From assembly GCA_026984795.1 (NCBI GenBank), contig JALSRK010000013.1:17817-81816 (forward strand): 64,000 nt of DNA, given 5' to 3'. The notes under the pieces were generated by a model. It was given only the letters and a program-made list of their open reading frames with translations. It ran no database searches and had not been told where the DNA came from. Shown one piece after another: positions 52,062-60,796 of this stretch (positions are counted from its first letter, which is position 1; every line of letters starts with the position of its first letter). Made by a program: the position numbers and the translations under genes. The stretch comes from Solibacteraceae bacterium. Its GTDB lineage: Bacteria > Acidobacteriota > Terriglobia > Bryobacterales > Bryobacteraceae.

Positions 52062-52952
52062 TCATCGCGCCAGCTCCTCATAGACGGCGGCCGTGCCGTC
52101 GGCCATCTTCTCAACGGTGAACCGCTCCTCGACGCGGCGCCGGGCCTCAGCGCCCATGCGCTCGCGGCGTTCCGCGTCCCCCATCAGCAGATGAATCGCC
52201 GCCGCGACCTCCGGCGCGCGGTTCTCGACGAGCAGCCCGGTCACGCCGTCCTCGACGATCTCCGGCAGGCCGCCCACCCGGCTGGCGACGACCGGCACAC
52301 CGGCCGACATGGCCATCAGCGCCCCGGAGCCGAGCCCCTCGCTTTCGGACAGATAGAGGAAACAGGCGGCGCGGCGGATCTCCCGGGCCAGGTCCGAAAC
52401 GAACCGCACCGGGACGCCGGCCAGGCGCGCAGCTTCCTCGGCCAGGGCTTTGCCCTTGCGGGGGTCGCCCGAATCGACAGCCAACAGCTCGCTTCCCCAA
52501 GAGGGCTCGAGCAGGGGAACGCCGTCGTAGACCACGCGGATCTTCTCCTGCGGCACGCCGGCGGCTTCGAGCTTCTCTGCGACATGCCGGGAGATGGCGA
52601 TGTAGCAGGCCGCGCGCCGGTACTTCCATCTCGACAGAGGCCCCGACCGCACGGCGAAGGCCACCCGACGGGAGACGACCAGGGGGTTGGCAGAGGTCAG
52701 CGCCGCCAACGTGTGGGCCCGGCCGGTGTGAGCGTGGACGATGTCGAACTCCCGGCCCCAGCGCCGGAGCCGTTGGAGGCTCAAAGGCCGCACCTCGACG
52801 CCCGCCTCCGCCGCACGCCGCGCCAGCGGCGAGCCTGCCGGCGCCGCCAGCACGCACTCCCAACCCCGCCGCCTCAGTTCCTCGATGAGGAACAGCGCCT
52901 GGAACTGTCCGCCGCGCATCTGGCGGCCCGTGTCCACGTGGAGGACGCGCAC
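52062..52952 (-). CDS. GT4-family glycosyltransferase, short form
   Basis: A 296-residue GT-B glycosyltransferase. The N-domain begins [16 protein letters not shown] and has [12 protein letters not shown]; the C-domain has [21 protein letters not shown] and [15 protein letters not shown]. The donor-binding E-x7-E motif reads E-x7-M here: the second Glu of the usual pattern is Met. It is shorter than the common ~370 residues because the sequence between the domains is reduced. The GT2 gene ends two bases before its start; together they probably build a cell-surface glycan such as LPS core. Confidence 0.8.
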   Translation of the reverse strand: MRVLHVDTGRQMRGGQFQALFLIEELRRRGWECVLAAPAGSPLARRAAEAGVEVRPLSLQRLRRWGREFDIVHAHTGRAHTLAALTSANPLVVSRRVAFAVRSGPLSRWKYRRAACYIAISRHVAEKLEAAGVPQEKIRVVYDGVPLLEPSWGSELLAVDSGDPRKGKALAEEAARLAGVPVRFVSDLAREIRRAACFLYLSESEGLGSGALMAMSAGVPVVASRVGGLPEIVEDGVTGLLVENRAPEVAAAIHLLMGDAERRERMGAEARRRVEERFTVEKMADGTAAVYEELAR

Positions 52953-52954
52953 GG

Positions 52955-53701
52955 CTACTCCTCCGGACTCATGAACTTCGCCTTGGCGTACTTGACGAAG
53001 TTGTAGACCGCCGCCATATAGGCGATGGCCAGGCCCTCGACGCCGTCCAGGAAGCCGAGCTTGAGGAAATAGGTGCGGAAGAAGGTCCAGGGCGGATCGA
53101 CGAGCAGATGCCGCCAGCCGATGCGGACCTTCTCGGCGACCAACTGCTCGGCCGCCAAGGTCGTGTAGCGGTTCATCGTCTCCAGGTGCTGGGAGAGCGA
53201 GTCGCAGGTATAGTGCAGCAGGTTGGCTTCCAGATGCCCGATGCGCCCGTCCACCTGGACGCTCTCGTGGACGTAGCTGCCCACCCAGCGGGCCTTGCGG
53301 CGGTCGTAGAGACGCACCTTGCGGTCCGGGTACCAGCCCGAGTGCAGGATCCAGCGCCCGAGGTACTGGGCCAGCCGGGGCACGGTGTAGGCATCGAACT
53401 CGGGTCCCCGCTTTTTGATCTGCCAGATCTCGGCCTCGAGGGCTTCGCTCAAGGATTCGTCGGCGTCGATCGAGAGGATCCAGTCGTGCGAAGCGGCCTC
53501 GGCGGCGACGTTCTTCTGTTTGGCGAAGCCTTCCCAGGGATGCTCGATGACGCGGGCGCCGAGGCGGTGGGCGATCTCGGCGGTGCGGTCCGTCGAGCCC
53601 GAATCGACAACGACGACCTCGTCGCAGCAGCGCAGGCTCTCGATGGCCCGGGCGATGCTCTTCTGTTCGTTGAAGGTGATGATCGTCGCCGAGATCTTCA
53701 T
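52955..53701 (-). CDS. GT2-family glycosyltransferase (WaaE/KdtX-like)
   Basis: A 248-residue family-2 glycosyltransferase. [41 protein letters not shown] and SIDADESLS (DxD) are characteristic, and [15 protein letters not shown] with VHESVQVDG matches the LPS-core beta-1,4-glucosyltransferase WaaE/KdtX type. The start at 53701 shares one base with the stop of the M50 protease gene (TGATG), so the two are translationally coupled. It probably adds a sugar to the inner core of LPS, but no other core gene is present. Confidence 0.85.
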   Translation of the reverse strand: MKISATIITFNEQKSIARAIESLRCCDEVVVVDSGSTDRTAEIAHRLGARVIEHPWEGFAKQKNVAAEAASHDWILSIDADESLSEALEAEIWQIKKRGPEFDAYTVPRLAQYLGRWILHSGWYPDRKVRLYDRRKARWVGSYVHESVQVDGRIGHLEANLLHYTCDSLSQHLETMNRYTTLAAEQLVAEKVRIGWRHLLVDPPWTFFRTYFLKLGFLDGVEGLAIAYMAAVYNFVKYAKAKFMSPEE

Positions 53702-54684
53702 CACAGTCCGTCGGCCAACCGGACCGGACTCACGGAGAAGGATAGCAGAAAGATCACCAGCGCCAGTACGGCCAGGCGCCGCCGCCGCCGAGAGAGCGGA
53801 TTCGGGTCGTAGATCGACGGGTGGCGCAGGCCGAGGAAGAACAGAATCAACGCCCACAGCAGCCAACTGTTCGAATAAAGAAGCCCCATTGGGATCAAGG
53901 CCAGAACGAAGAGGCGCGAAAGCAGCCGGTGATAGCGGCCGGCCACCGAGTACAAGATGTGGCCCCCGTCGAGCTGCCCGATGGGCAGCAGGTTGAGCGC
54001 TGTGGCCAGCACCCCCACCCAGGCCGCCCGGGCCACCGGATGCAGATAGACGTCTTCGGCGGGGACGCCGGGGAAGATCAACGCCCGCAGCAAGGCTTCT
54101 ATGGCCGGTACGCCGAAGACGAGCTCGCCCCGTTCGGCGATGCCGGGGATCACCTTCGACCAGGCCAGCCCGATGGCGAAGGCGGGCAGCACCAGCGCGA
54201 AGCCCGCCAGCGGGCCGGCGATGCCGATGTCGAAGAGCGCCCGGCGGGTATAGATAGGCGAGCGGATGCGGATGAAGGCCCCCAGCGTGCCGATCAGCGT
54301 CGGGGCGGGAATGAAATACGGCAACGAGGCGTCCACCCGGTAGTAGAGGCACGCCAGGTAGTGACCCATCTCGTGGGCGAGCAGGATCGCCATCAGGACC
54401 AGAGAGAACGGCAGCCCGTCGAGCAGGCGGCTCGGGTGGGCCACGATTTCACCGATGACAAACAGATCCTCCCCGCCGAACGCGGGCAAATTGTGGTGGA
54501 AGTTGTAGGCGAGACCGGCTCCGACCGCGGTGGTCGTGAGCAACGTCAAAGCGAACAGGAGCACATGGAGCCATAGACGCGGCGGGCGGCGGGGCAGCCA
54601 GATCGGGAAGGCCGAAACCCGTCGCCCCGTTCCGTCGATGGGACCCAGGGTGAAGTCCGCCGGGTGGATACCCTGGCCGGGCAC
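53701..54684 (-). CDS. Site-2-protease-family (M50) membrane peptidase
   Basis: A 327-residue membrane metalloprotease of the S2P group. [13 protein letters not shown] provides the HExxH zinc site and [14 protein letters not shown] the third ligand (Asp) in a later helix. About eight hydrophobic segments are visible. It lacks a PDZ domain and an RseP-like length, so it resembles the small S2P-like proteins whose substrates are mostly unknown. The GTG start is 15 bases after the HU stop, and its stop overlaps the WaaE-like start. Confidence 0.88.
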   Translation of the reverse strand: MPGQGIHPADFTLGPIDGTGRRVSAFPIWLPRRPPRLWLHVLLFALTLLTTTAVGAGLAYNFHHNLPAFGGEDLFVIGEIVAHPSRLLDGLPFSLVLMAILLAHEMGHYLACLYYRVDASLPYFIPAPTLIGTLGAFIRIRSPIYTRRALFDIGIAGPLAGFALVLPAFAIGLAWSKVIPGIAERGELVFGVPAIEALLRALIFPGVPAEDVYLHPVARAAWVGVLATALNLLPIGQLDGGHILYSVAGRYHRLLSRLFVLALIPMGLLYSNSWLLWALILFFLGLRHPSIYDPNPLSRRRRRLAVLALVIFLLSFSVSPVRLADGL

Positions 54685-54699
54685 AGGACCCTACTCGGC

Positions 54700-54969
54700 T
54701 CAGCGGAGCTGCTGCAGCTCTTTACCGGGCTTGAAACGTACGGCCTTGCCCGGCGGGATGGCGACTTCAGCGCCGGTGCGGGGATTGCGCCCGATGCCGG
54801 TTTTCCGCGGGCGGACGTTGAAGATGCCAAAGCCGCGAAGCTCGATGCGCTCGCCGTTGCTGAGCGCCCGCTTCATGGTCTCGAACACCGTTTCCACGGC
54901 CATTTCGGCCTTGGTCTTTGGAATTCCGGTCCGGTTGACGACTTCGTTGACGATGTCGGCTTTGATCAA
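54700..54969 (-). CDS. HU/IHF-family DNA-binding protein
   Basis: An 89-residue nucleoid protein: IKADIVNEVVNRTGIPKTKA helices, then the strands LRGFGIFNVRPRKTGIGRNPRTG (beta-arm with the conserved RNP intercalation site) and KAVRFKPGKEL. It bends DNA as a dimer; the sequence does not decide between HU and IHF. The start is TTG at 54969, preceded by GAGGAGGG. It is first in the run leading to the M50, glycosyltransferase and prepilin peptidase genes, and divergent from the Rieske operon 500 bases away. Confidence 0.93.
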   Translation of the reverse strand: MIKADIVNEVVNRTGIPKTKAEMAVETVFETMKRALSNGERIELRGFGIFNVRPRKTGIGRNPRTGAEVAIPPGKAVRFKPGKELQQLR

Positions 54970-55039
54970 GAGACCCTCCTCGATGCGACCAGCAAAGGGC
55001 TGTATTCCACCCAGCAGGTCTACTCTCTGAAAATCCAGG

Positions 55040-55066
55040 TTATTAAAGGACTTAAGACGTTGTCAA
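55040..55066 (-). promoter_or_regulatory. Possible promoter of the HU gene
   Basis: Minus strand: perfect TTGACA (55066-55061), 15-base spacer, TAATAA (55045-55040). The spacer is shorter than ideal. The leader would be about 60 bases. Confidence 0.5.
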
Positions 55067-55069
55067 GGC

Positions 55070-55407
55070 GTCCGCGCCCGGGGCGGCCCCGAGTGGCGGC
55101 GCCCTCAAGGCGGCGTCCGGGCGGGCGGATTCGGTCGCGCCGGCAGACCGGAACGGATAACCAGGTTCGGCGTCGCGTTCAGCGAACCGTCGCGAGCGCC
55201 CCGCGAAAGCTCGCGCATCCGGCGCGTGTTTCTCCCTTGCCGGCCGGCGATTCCAGACCCCGCCTGGGGTTGAGAGACGCTGTGTGCGGAATCGCGGGGG
55301 GAAGCGCCCACGGAGCCCCCGGGCCGGCCATGGGGGGCGTCCGCCCGGCGCCAGCCCAGCGTTTCTCCGGCGGCGCCGCGGCGTGGGACCGGCGGCCTCT
55401 CGCGGTT
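55070..55407. other. Intergenic region between HU and Rieske genes, upper part
   Basis: GC-rich sequence with no credible gene on either strand. It holds two inverted repeats (listed separately) and ends at a sigma-54-type promoter. Confidence 0.5.
55164..55215. promoter_or_regulatory. Paired inverted repeats, candidate upstream activator sites
   Basis: First: GGTTCG (55164-55169) and CGAACC (55183-55188), 13-base spacer. Second: CGCGAGC (55191-55197) and GCTCGCG (55209-55215), 11-base spacer. They lie about 220-270 bases upstream of the transcription start predicted from the sigma-54 promoter at 55408, a usual distance for enhancer binding. Binding is not shown. Confidence 0.4.
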
Positions 55408-55424
55408 TTGGCAACGGGGTTGCT
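55408..55424 (+). promoter_or_regulatory. Sigma-54 (-24/-12) promoter of the Rieske/cytochrome b operon
   Basis: TTGGCAACGGGGTTGCT matches the sigma-54 consensus YTGGCACGrNNNTTGCW at all but two positions, with the GG (55410-55411) and GC (55422-55423) separated by exactly 10 bases. Transcription would start near 55434, about 37 bases before the ATG of the Rieske gene. Confidence 0.75.
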
Positions 55425-55470
55425 AAATCAGAGGTGCACATCCAGTGGCAAGGCAAGGAGTGTGGCCGCA

Positions 55471-55902
55471 ATGGAGTCAAGCCGCAGGGGAATTGTTTAC
55501 TGGCTGCTGGGCGGCGGCCTGATTGGATCCCTCGCCTCGTTCCTTTACCCGGTCCTGCGCTATATCCGGCCGCCCGAGGTGGCCCAAGCGGCGGTCAGTG
55601 AAGCCGAGGTCGGCGCCGTGAACCAATTTCCGGTCAACTCCGGCAAGGTTGTCCGCTTCGGCAGCAAGCCCGTGCTGCTCATCCGGCTGGCGTCGGACGA
55701 CTGGCGGGCCTTTTCCGCAACCTGCACGCATCTGGCGTGCATCGTGCAGTACCAACCGGAGCGGCAAAGGATCTGGTGTGCGTGCCACAACGGCGTGTAC
55801 GACCTCAACGGCCGGGTGATTTCCGGACCGCCGCCGCGCCCACTGGAGCCGTTCGACGTCCATTTGCGGGACGGCGAAGTCATCGTGTCGAAAAGGGCTT
55901 AA
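55471..55902 (+). CDS. Rieske iron-sulfur protein of a bc-type complex
   Basis: A 143-residue quinol-oxidising subunit. One N-terminal membrane anchor (~9-32: IVYWLLGGGLIGSLASFL) is followed by the Rieske domain with its two cluster motifs, CTHLAC and CACHNG; the two cysteines that would form a disulfide are the third and fourth of this set. It passes electrons from quinol at the Qo site to a c-type haem. ATG at 55471 follows AAGGAG. A cytochrome b gene follows after 13 bases, and a sigma-54 promoter lies upstream. The short domain resembles those of Rieske/cytochrome b complexes in bacteria with menaquinone. Confidence 0.93.
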   Translation: MESSRRGIVYWLLGGGLIGSLASFLYPVLRYIRPPEVAQAAVSEAEVGAVNQFPVNSGKVVRFGSKPVLLIRLASDDWRAFSATCTHLACIVQYQPERQRIWCACHNGVYDLNGRVISGPPPRPLEPFDVHLRDGEVIVSKRA

Positions 55903-55915
55903 GGTCGAGGAAGCG

Positions 55916-57007
55916 ATGGCGCCGGCAGTAATTGCAAAAATCCGGTGGTGGCTCGAGGACCGGCTGGGGCTGGAGACGGTCAAGGAATTTCTCGCTCACA
56001 AGAGCGTGCCCCGGCATTCGGCCACGATGTGGTACTACTTCGGCGGGATCACGCTTTTCCTGTTCGGCATCCAGGTGACCACCGGGATCCTGCTCCTGCT
56101 CTATTACCGCCCGTCGCCGAACGAAGCCTACGAAAGCGTGCAGTTCATCATGACGCAGGTGGACTTCGGCTGGCTGATCCGGTCGATCCATAGCTGGGCC
56201 GCGAACCTGATGATTCTGACCGCCTTCATCCACATGTTCAGCGTGGTGTTCCTGCACGCCTACCGGGCCCCGCGGGAGCTGACGTGGCTGACGGGCATCG
56301 TGCTGCTGGGCTTGGCGCTCGGGTTCGGCTTCAGCGGCTATCTGCTCCCCTGGAACACAATCTCCTATTTCGCCACGAGAGTCGGTACGGACATTGCGGC
56401 CGTCGTTCCTCTCATCGGACCGCCCTTGGCCCGATTCTTGAGAGGCGGATCGGACATAAGCGGCGGTACCCTGACCCGGTTCTTCGGGTTCCACGTCGCG
56501 GTCCTTCCCGGCATCACGACCCTGGTCCTGCTGCTGCATCTGGCGCTGGTGCAGAAGTGGAACATCAGCGTTCCTCCGAAAGTGGAAGAGGAATACCAGA
56601 GGAAGGGGCAAGAAGTTCCGCGCATTCCCTTCGTGCCGGACTTCGTCCTCCGGGAGCTGATGGCCTGGTACATCACACTCGCGATCCTCGGTGTGCTCGC
56701 CGCCCTGTTTCCTTGGGAGCTCGGCCAAAAAGCCGATCCCTTCGCCCCGGCCCCCGCCGGCATTCGTCCGGAATGGTATTTTCTGGCGCCGTTCTATACG
56801 CTGAAGTTGATCCCCAGCCACGTGTGGTTCCTGGAAGGTGAGGTGCTCGGCGTGATCTGTTTCGGCCTGCTGGCGGCGGCGTGGGCGTGCTTGCCGTTCT
56901 GGGCCTCCCGCCGGGACGGGACCATCAGAACGCGGCTCGTCACCGGAGCCGGGGTCCTGCTGGTGAGCTACCTGGCCGTCTTTTCGGCGTTGGGGTATTG
57001 GCGATGA
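55916..57007 (+). CDS. Cytochrome b (fused b6/subunit IV form)
   Basis: A 363-residue membrane subunit with about eight helices. Haem-ligand histidines are seen in SIHSWAANLMILTAFIHMF and FGFHVAVLPG/LLLHLALVQKWN; the Qo-site loop PEWY is in GIRPEWYFLAPFY. The protein joins the b6 part (~1-215) and the subunit IV part (~230-363) in one chain, as in mitochondrial-type cytochrome b. It forms the quinol-oxidising core with the upstream Rieske protein. Its stop overlaps the ATG of the next gene (ATGA at 57004-57007), which indicates coupled translation. Confidence 0.95.
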   Translation: MAPAVIAKIRWWLEDRLGLETVKEFLAHKSVPRHSATMWYYFGGITLFLFGIQVTTGILLLLYYRPSPNEAYESVQFIMTQVDFGWLIRSIHSWAANLMILTAFIHMFSVVFLHAYRAPRELTWLTGIVLLGLALGFGFSGYLLPWNTISYFATRVGTDIAAVVPLIGPPLARFLRGGSDISGGTLTRFFGFHVAVLPGITTLVLLLHLALVQKWNISVPPKVEEEYQRKGQEVPRIPFVPDFVLRELMAWYITLAILGVLAALFPWELGQKADPFAPAPAGIRPEWYFLAPFYTLKLIPSHVWFLEGEVLGVICFGLLAAAWACLPFWASRRDGTIRTRLVTGAGVLLVSYLAVFSALGYWR

Positions 57008-58248
57008 GACGCACAATCACGTTGCTGTTGCTGGCGGCCGCCGCCGCGTGGGCGCAGGACACCTGTGTGGAGTGCCACGAATCGCTCGAAGGCGATCTCC
57101 AAGCGCCGGCCAAAGCGTGGCCCAACGACGTCCATCGGGCCAGGGGCTTCGGCTGCGCCGACTGCCACGGCGGAGATCCCACCGCAATGGACCCCGAAAA
57201 GGCAATGAGCCGGGCCAAGGGGTTCCGGGGCGCGATCCGCCGGACCCAGATCCCGAACCTCTGCGCCCGGTGCCACAGCGATCCGGACCTCATGCACCGC
57301 TATGATCCGCAACAGCGGGTCGACCAGCTCGCCCAATACCGGACGAGCATTCACGGCAAACGCCTGGCTGCGGGCGACGAGAACGTCGCGACCTGCGTGG
57401 ACTGCCACAGCGTGCACGACATCCGGGAGGTGAAAGACCCGCTCTCGCCCGTCTATCCGCTCCGCATCGTCGTTACTTGCGCCCGCTGCCACGCCGACGA
57501 GAAGTTGATGGCCAACTACAACCTCTGGGCGACCCAGCCGGAGGACTACAAGGCCAGCGTGCACTGGAAGGCGCTGGCCGAACGGGGCGACCTCTCCGCT
57601 CCGAGCTGCGCTTCTTGTCACGGCAACCACGGCGCCACTCCGCCCCAGGTGAGCTCAGTGGCGGCGGTCTGCGGCCTTTGCCACGCCTTACAGGAACAGT
57701 TCTTCGACAAGAGCCCGCACTACCAGGCCTTCACCGACCTGGGCCTCAGCGGGTGTGTGGTTTGCCACGGCAATCACCGTATCGAACACCCGACCGACGC
57801 CATGCTTTCCGTCGAGGACGGCGTTTGCGGCAAGTGCCACGAGGCGGACAGCCCGCCCGGCAAGACCGCGGCCGAAATCCAGGGGATGCTGACGAAGCTC
57901 GCCGAAGAACTGGACCGCTCTCGGGCGGTGCTGGACGAAGCCCGGACGGCCGGGATAGAGGTTTCCGAGGCCGACGTTCAATGGGCCCAGGGGCGGGAAA
58001 AGCTGCTCAAGGCGCGGGTGACCGTCCACTCGTTCGACGCCGATGCCGTCCGCCGGGACATTGACGAGGGGCTGAAGATCACAGCCGCCGTCTACCAGGC
58101 CGGACTGGATGCTTTGAAGGAGCGCGACCGGCGCCGCCTGGGCCTCGTCTTCTCTCTGGTGGCGATTGCGATTACGATTATTGGTTTGTGGCTGGCAATC
58201 CGCTCCCGCGAACAACGCAACGCCTCGAGGAAGGCGGCCGAGGGTTGA
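57004..58248 (+). CDS. Nonahaem cytochrome c with C-terminal membrane anchor
   Basis: A 414-residue cytochrome with a signal peptide (~1-17) and nine CxxCH motifs: CVECH, CADCH, CARCH, CVDCH, CARCH, CASCH, CGLCH, CVVCH and CGKCH within residues ~20-285. A helical, coiled-coil-like region (~290-385) and a C-terminal membrane helix (LGLVFSLVAIAITIIGLWLAI) follow. It replaces the single-haem cytochrome c1 of a classical bc complex: electrons from the Rieske protein would enter a haem chain instead. The gene is coupled to cytochrome b by an ATGA overlap. The final electron acceptor is not visible. Confidence 0.93.
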   Translation: MRRTITLLLLAAAAAWAQDTCVECHESLEGDLQAPAKAWPNDVHRARGFGCADCHGGDPTAMDPEKAMSRAKGFRGAIRRTQIPNLCARCHSDPDLMHRYDPQQRVDQLAQYRTSIHGKRLAAGDENVATCVDCHSVHDIREVKDPLSPVYPLRIVVTCARCHADEKLMANYNLWATQPEDYKASVHWKALAERGDLSAPSCASCHGNHGATPPQVSSVAAVCGLCHALQEQFFDKSPHYQAFTDLGLSGCVVCHGNHRIEHPTDAMLSVEDGVCGKCHEADSPPGKTAAEIQGMLTKLAEELDRSRAVLDEARTAGIEVSEADVQWAQGREKLLKARVTVHSFDADAVRRDIDEGLKITAAVYQAGLDALKERDRRRLGLVFSLVAIAITIIGLWLAIRSREQRNASRKAAEG

Positions 58249-59207
58249 GGGCGTCGTCCCCGGACGCGGCCTCCTCCGGAGGACGGCGCCGGTGGGTTCT
58301 GTGCGCCCTGCTGGCCGCACTGCTACCGGGGTGCGGAAACAGCGGCTTCAACACCCCCACCGTCCGTATCGATCTGTCCCGTACGGCGCCGGCCGACGAG
58401 ATGCCGTCGCCCCCGCACCGGGGCCGGCTCCGCTTCGGAATCGCCGGCCTGATGTCGCCGGTGGCGACTTTCGAACGCTACCGTGACCTTCTGGGTTACC
58501 TCGAGAACCAGCTGGACCTCCAGATCGATTCCTGGCAGCGCAAGACTTACCAGGAAATCAACGAACTGCTGGTGCGCGGGAGGTTGGACGCCGCGTTTCT
58601 CGGCGCCGGGGGGTACGCGAGGGTAAACAGCCCCGGCCGCCTTTCCCTGGTGGCGGTTCCGGAAATCCGGGGCCGGCTCTCATTCCGCGCCTACATCATC
58701 GTCAGGAGGGACTCGCCGGTGCAGTCGTTCACCGGCCTGCGCGGCCGCTCGTTCGCCTTCACTGACCCGCTGTCGGCCTCCGGGTGGCTTTACCCGGTGT
58801 GGAAGCTCGCGCGGCTGGGATCGAACCCGGACGAGTTCTTCTCCCGGGCCATCTATACTTACGGCCACGACCGGAGCATCAAAGCCGTGGTCCAGGGGCT
58901 CGTGGACGCCGCTTCGGTTTCCAGCCTCGTCTTCGACCTCGTGGCCGAGCGGGACCCGGCGCAGGCGGCGCGCCTGCGCATCATCGACCGCTCAGCCTGG
59001 ATGGCCAACCCGCCGGTGGTGGTTCGCAGCGGCCTCGACCCAAGTCTGAAGCTGGGTCTGGCAAACGCCTTGCTGGAGATGCACCGGAATCCCGAGGGGC
59101 GGCGGATCCTGGCGGGGTTGCGGATCGACCGGTTCCGCGAAAGTGCGCCGGAGCGGTACGAGCCGGTGAAGGAGATGATCCGCCGGGTCGGTCCGTGGAA
59201 CCCTTGA
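58245..59207 (+). CDS. PhnD-like substrate-binding lipoprotein
   Basis: A 320-residue periplasmic lipoprotein (signal peptide ends LLPGC) related to PhnD and other phosphate/phosphite/phosphonate binding proteins: RLRFGIAGLMSPVATFERY, DLLGYLENQLDLQI, GRLDAAFLGAGGYA, VPEIRGRLSFRAYIIVRRDS, GRSFAFTDPLSASGWLYPVW and RSAWMANPPVVVR. No ABC permease or ATPase lies nearby, so transport is unlikely; a histidine kinase gene begins 77 bases later, so ligand sensing is a better guess. The start is TTG at 58245, overlapping the TGA of the cytochrome gene, preceded by a GAGG-rich stretch. A Rieske-operon member by position. Confidence 0.82.
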   Translation: MRASSPDAASSGGRRRWVLCALLAALLPGCGNSGFNTPTVRIDLSRTAPADEMPSPPHRGRLRFGIAGLMSPVATFERYRDLLGYLENQLDLQIDSWQRKTYQEINELLVRGRLDAAFLGAGGYARVNSPGRLSLVAVPEIRGRLSFRAYIIVRRDSPVQSFTGLRGRSFAFTDPLSASGWLYPVWKLARLGSNPDEFFSRAIYTYGHDRSIKAVVQGLVDAASVSSLVFDLVAERDPAQAARLRIIDRSAWMANPPVVVRSGLDPSLKLGLANALLEMHRNPEGRRILAGLRIDRFRESAPERYEPVKEMIRRVGPWNP

Positions 59208-59284
59208 GCGCCGGCCTGGGCGCGTAGACAGGCGGCTGCACCCGCCGGCCAAGCCGCGTTACTTTCGGAGTGTCGGGGAAGCGG

Positions 59285-60796
59285 ATGCGAGTCCAAGTCA
59301 AGCTCGGCTGGGTGGTCCTGCTGACGACGCTCGCCGTGGTCCTGCTGTTCGGCTCGATCAACTACTACTGGGTCCGGTACGAAACGGGCAGGACGCTGGC
59401 CGCGGAGCTGGAGAAGCGCGGAGCGCAGATCGCCCGCGCCTTGGCCGTTCAGGCGGTGGACGCCATGCTCGTCGAAGACCGCCTGCGGCTGGACCGCCTG
59501 GCGCGGGAGACCGCCTCGCTGGACGACGAAATCCTCTATATCTTCCTGGTCGGGCCGGAAGGGGAACTCGTAGCCCACACCTTCGAAAAAGGTTTTCCGA
59601 AAGAACTGCTGCACGCGAACCCGCTGCCCAAAGGCAGACCTTACATGATGAGGCGGATCCTCGACACCAGCGGACAGTGGCCGCCCATCCGGGACGTCGT
59701 CGCCCCGGTGGCGGGCGGCTACGCCGGCTTCGTCCATGTCGGTCTCGCCGAAAACCTGATCTTCGCCGGGGTGCGCGACGTAGAGCGGGCCGTGGCGTGG
59801 ATGGTGGCCGCTTTCATCGTGATCGGGATCATCGGATCGTACTTTTTCATCCGGGCGGTGACCCGGCCCCTCGAGGCGCTGGCCGCCGCCGTGCGGAGCG
59901 TCAATCTGAGCCGGCTGGGCGAGGGCGACGAAGAGTCTCTCCAGATGCCGGAACCCTCCTGGAACCCCCTCGGCTTCGAAACGGAAGTGGACCGGCTGGC
60001 GCGGGAGTTCCAGGAGATGGTGCGGCGCCTCCGGGGGGCTTACCGCCAGCTCACCGAGACCCACCAGCAGCTCGTGGCGGCGGAAAAACTCAGCACCATC
60101 GGCACTATCGCCGCCGGCATGGCTCACGAGCTGAACAATCCCTTGGCCGGGCTGCGCAATTGCGTGCGGCGGATCCGCCGCGAGCCCCACAACCGGCAGC
60201 AGTTATTGCGCTATCTCGCCGCCATGGAGGAATCGGCTGAGCGGATGCACCGCGTCGTGAAAGGCCTGTTGGACCTGTCCCGGCCCCGCCGGCCGGAAGT
60301 CAAGGAAATCCCCCTGGCGCCGCTCGTCGAAAGGGTGCTTCTCCTGGCCGGACATAAACTCTCGGAGGCCGACGTGGAACCCCAGATCGAGATCGAACCC
60401 GGCGCAGCCACGATTCACGCCGATGGCGAGCAGCTCGAGCATGTGCTGCAGAACCTGGTGAGCAACGCCTGCGATTCGCTTCGGGTGAAGAGCGCCAAGG
60501 ATCCGGCCTTCGAGCCGGAACTCGTGATCCACGCCGCCCGCCGGAACAACCGCGTGGAGATCGAGGTGCGGGACAATGGTATCGGGATCCCCCGAGAGGA
60601 TCTGCCCCGGCTCTTCGAGCCTTTCTTTTCAACCAAATCGCCGGGTCAGGGCACCGGTCTTGGCCTGTCGATTGCCCAGGATATCGTACGGGCCCACGGG
60701 GGAACGATCCTGGTCGAGAGCCGCCAAGGGGCCGGCGCATCGTTCCGGGTGGTCTTGCCGGCGGCCAAACCTGCGGCCCTCCCGGCTCCAGCGTAA
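59285..60796 (+). CDS. Sensor histidine kinase with extracytoplasmic sensor and HAMP domain
   Basis: A 503-residue membrane kinase. Two membrane helices (~8-30 and ~180-200) flank an outer sensor domain of about 145 residues; a HAMP region (~200-260), a dimerisation domain with the phospho-accepting His in AHELNNPLAGL, and an ATPase domain (NLVSNACDS, DNGIGI, GTGLGLSI) follow. It should phosphorylate the response regulator encoded directly downstream. ATG at 59285 is chosen; GTG at 59270 is also in frame. The next gene starts in the TAATG at its end. The outer domain may contact the PhnD-like lipoprotein, which is inference from gene order. Confidence 0.9.
   Translation: MRVQVKLGWVVLLTTLAVVLLFGSINYYWVRYETGRTLAAELEKRGAQIARALAVQAVDAMLVEDRLRLDRLARETASLDDEILYIFLVGPEGELVAHTFEKGFPKELLHANPLPKGRPYMMRRILDTSGQWPPIRDVVAPVAGGYAGFVHVGLAENLIFAGVRDVERAVAWMVAAFIVIGIIGSYFFIRAVTRPLEALAAAVRSVNLSRLGEGDEESLQMPEPSWNPLGFETEVDRLAREFQEMVRRLRGAYRQLTETHQQLVAAEKLSTIGTIAAGMAHELNNPLAGLRNCVRRIRREPHNRQQLLRYLAAMEESAERMHRVVKGLLDLSRPRRPEVKEIPLAPLVERVLLLAGHKLSEADVEPQIEIEPGAATIHADGEQLEHVLQNLVSNACDSLRVKSAKDPAFEPELVIHAARRNNRVEIEVRDNGIGIPREDLPRLFEPFFSTKSPGQGTGLGLSIAQDIVRAHGGTILVESRQGAGASFRVVLPAAKPAALPAPA

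Noticed and set aside
55052..55480. A minus-strand open frame of 142 codons in the HU-Rieske gap
   Set aside because: Low-complexity Arg/Pro/Ala content and no ribosome binding site; it covers the sigma-54 promoter region.
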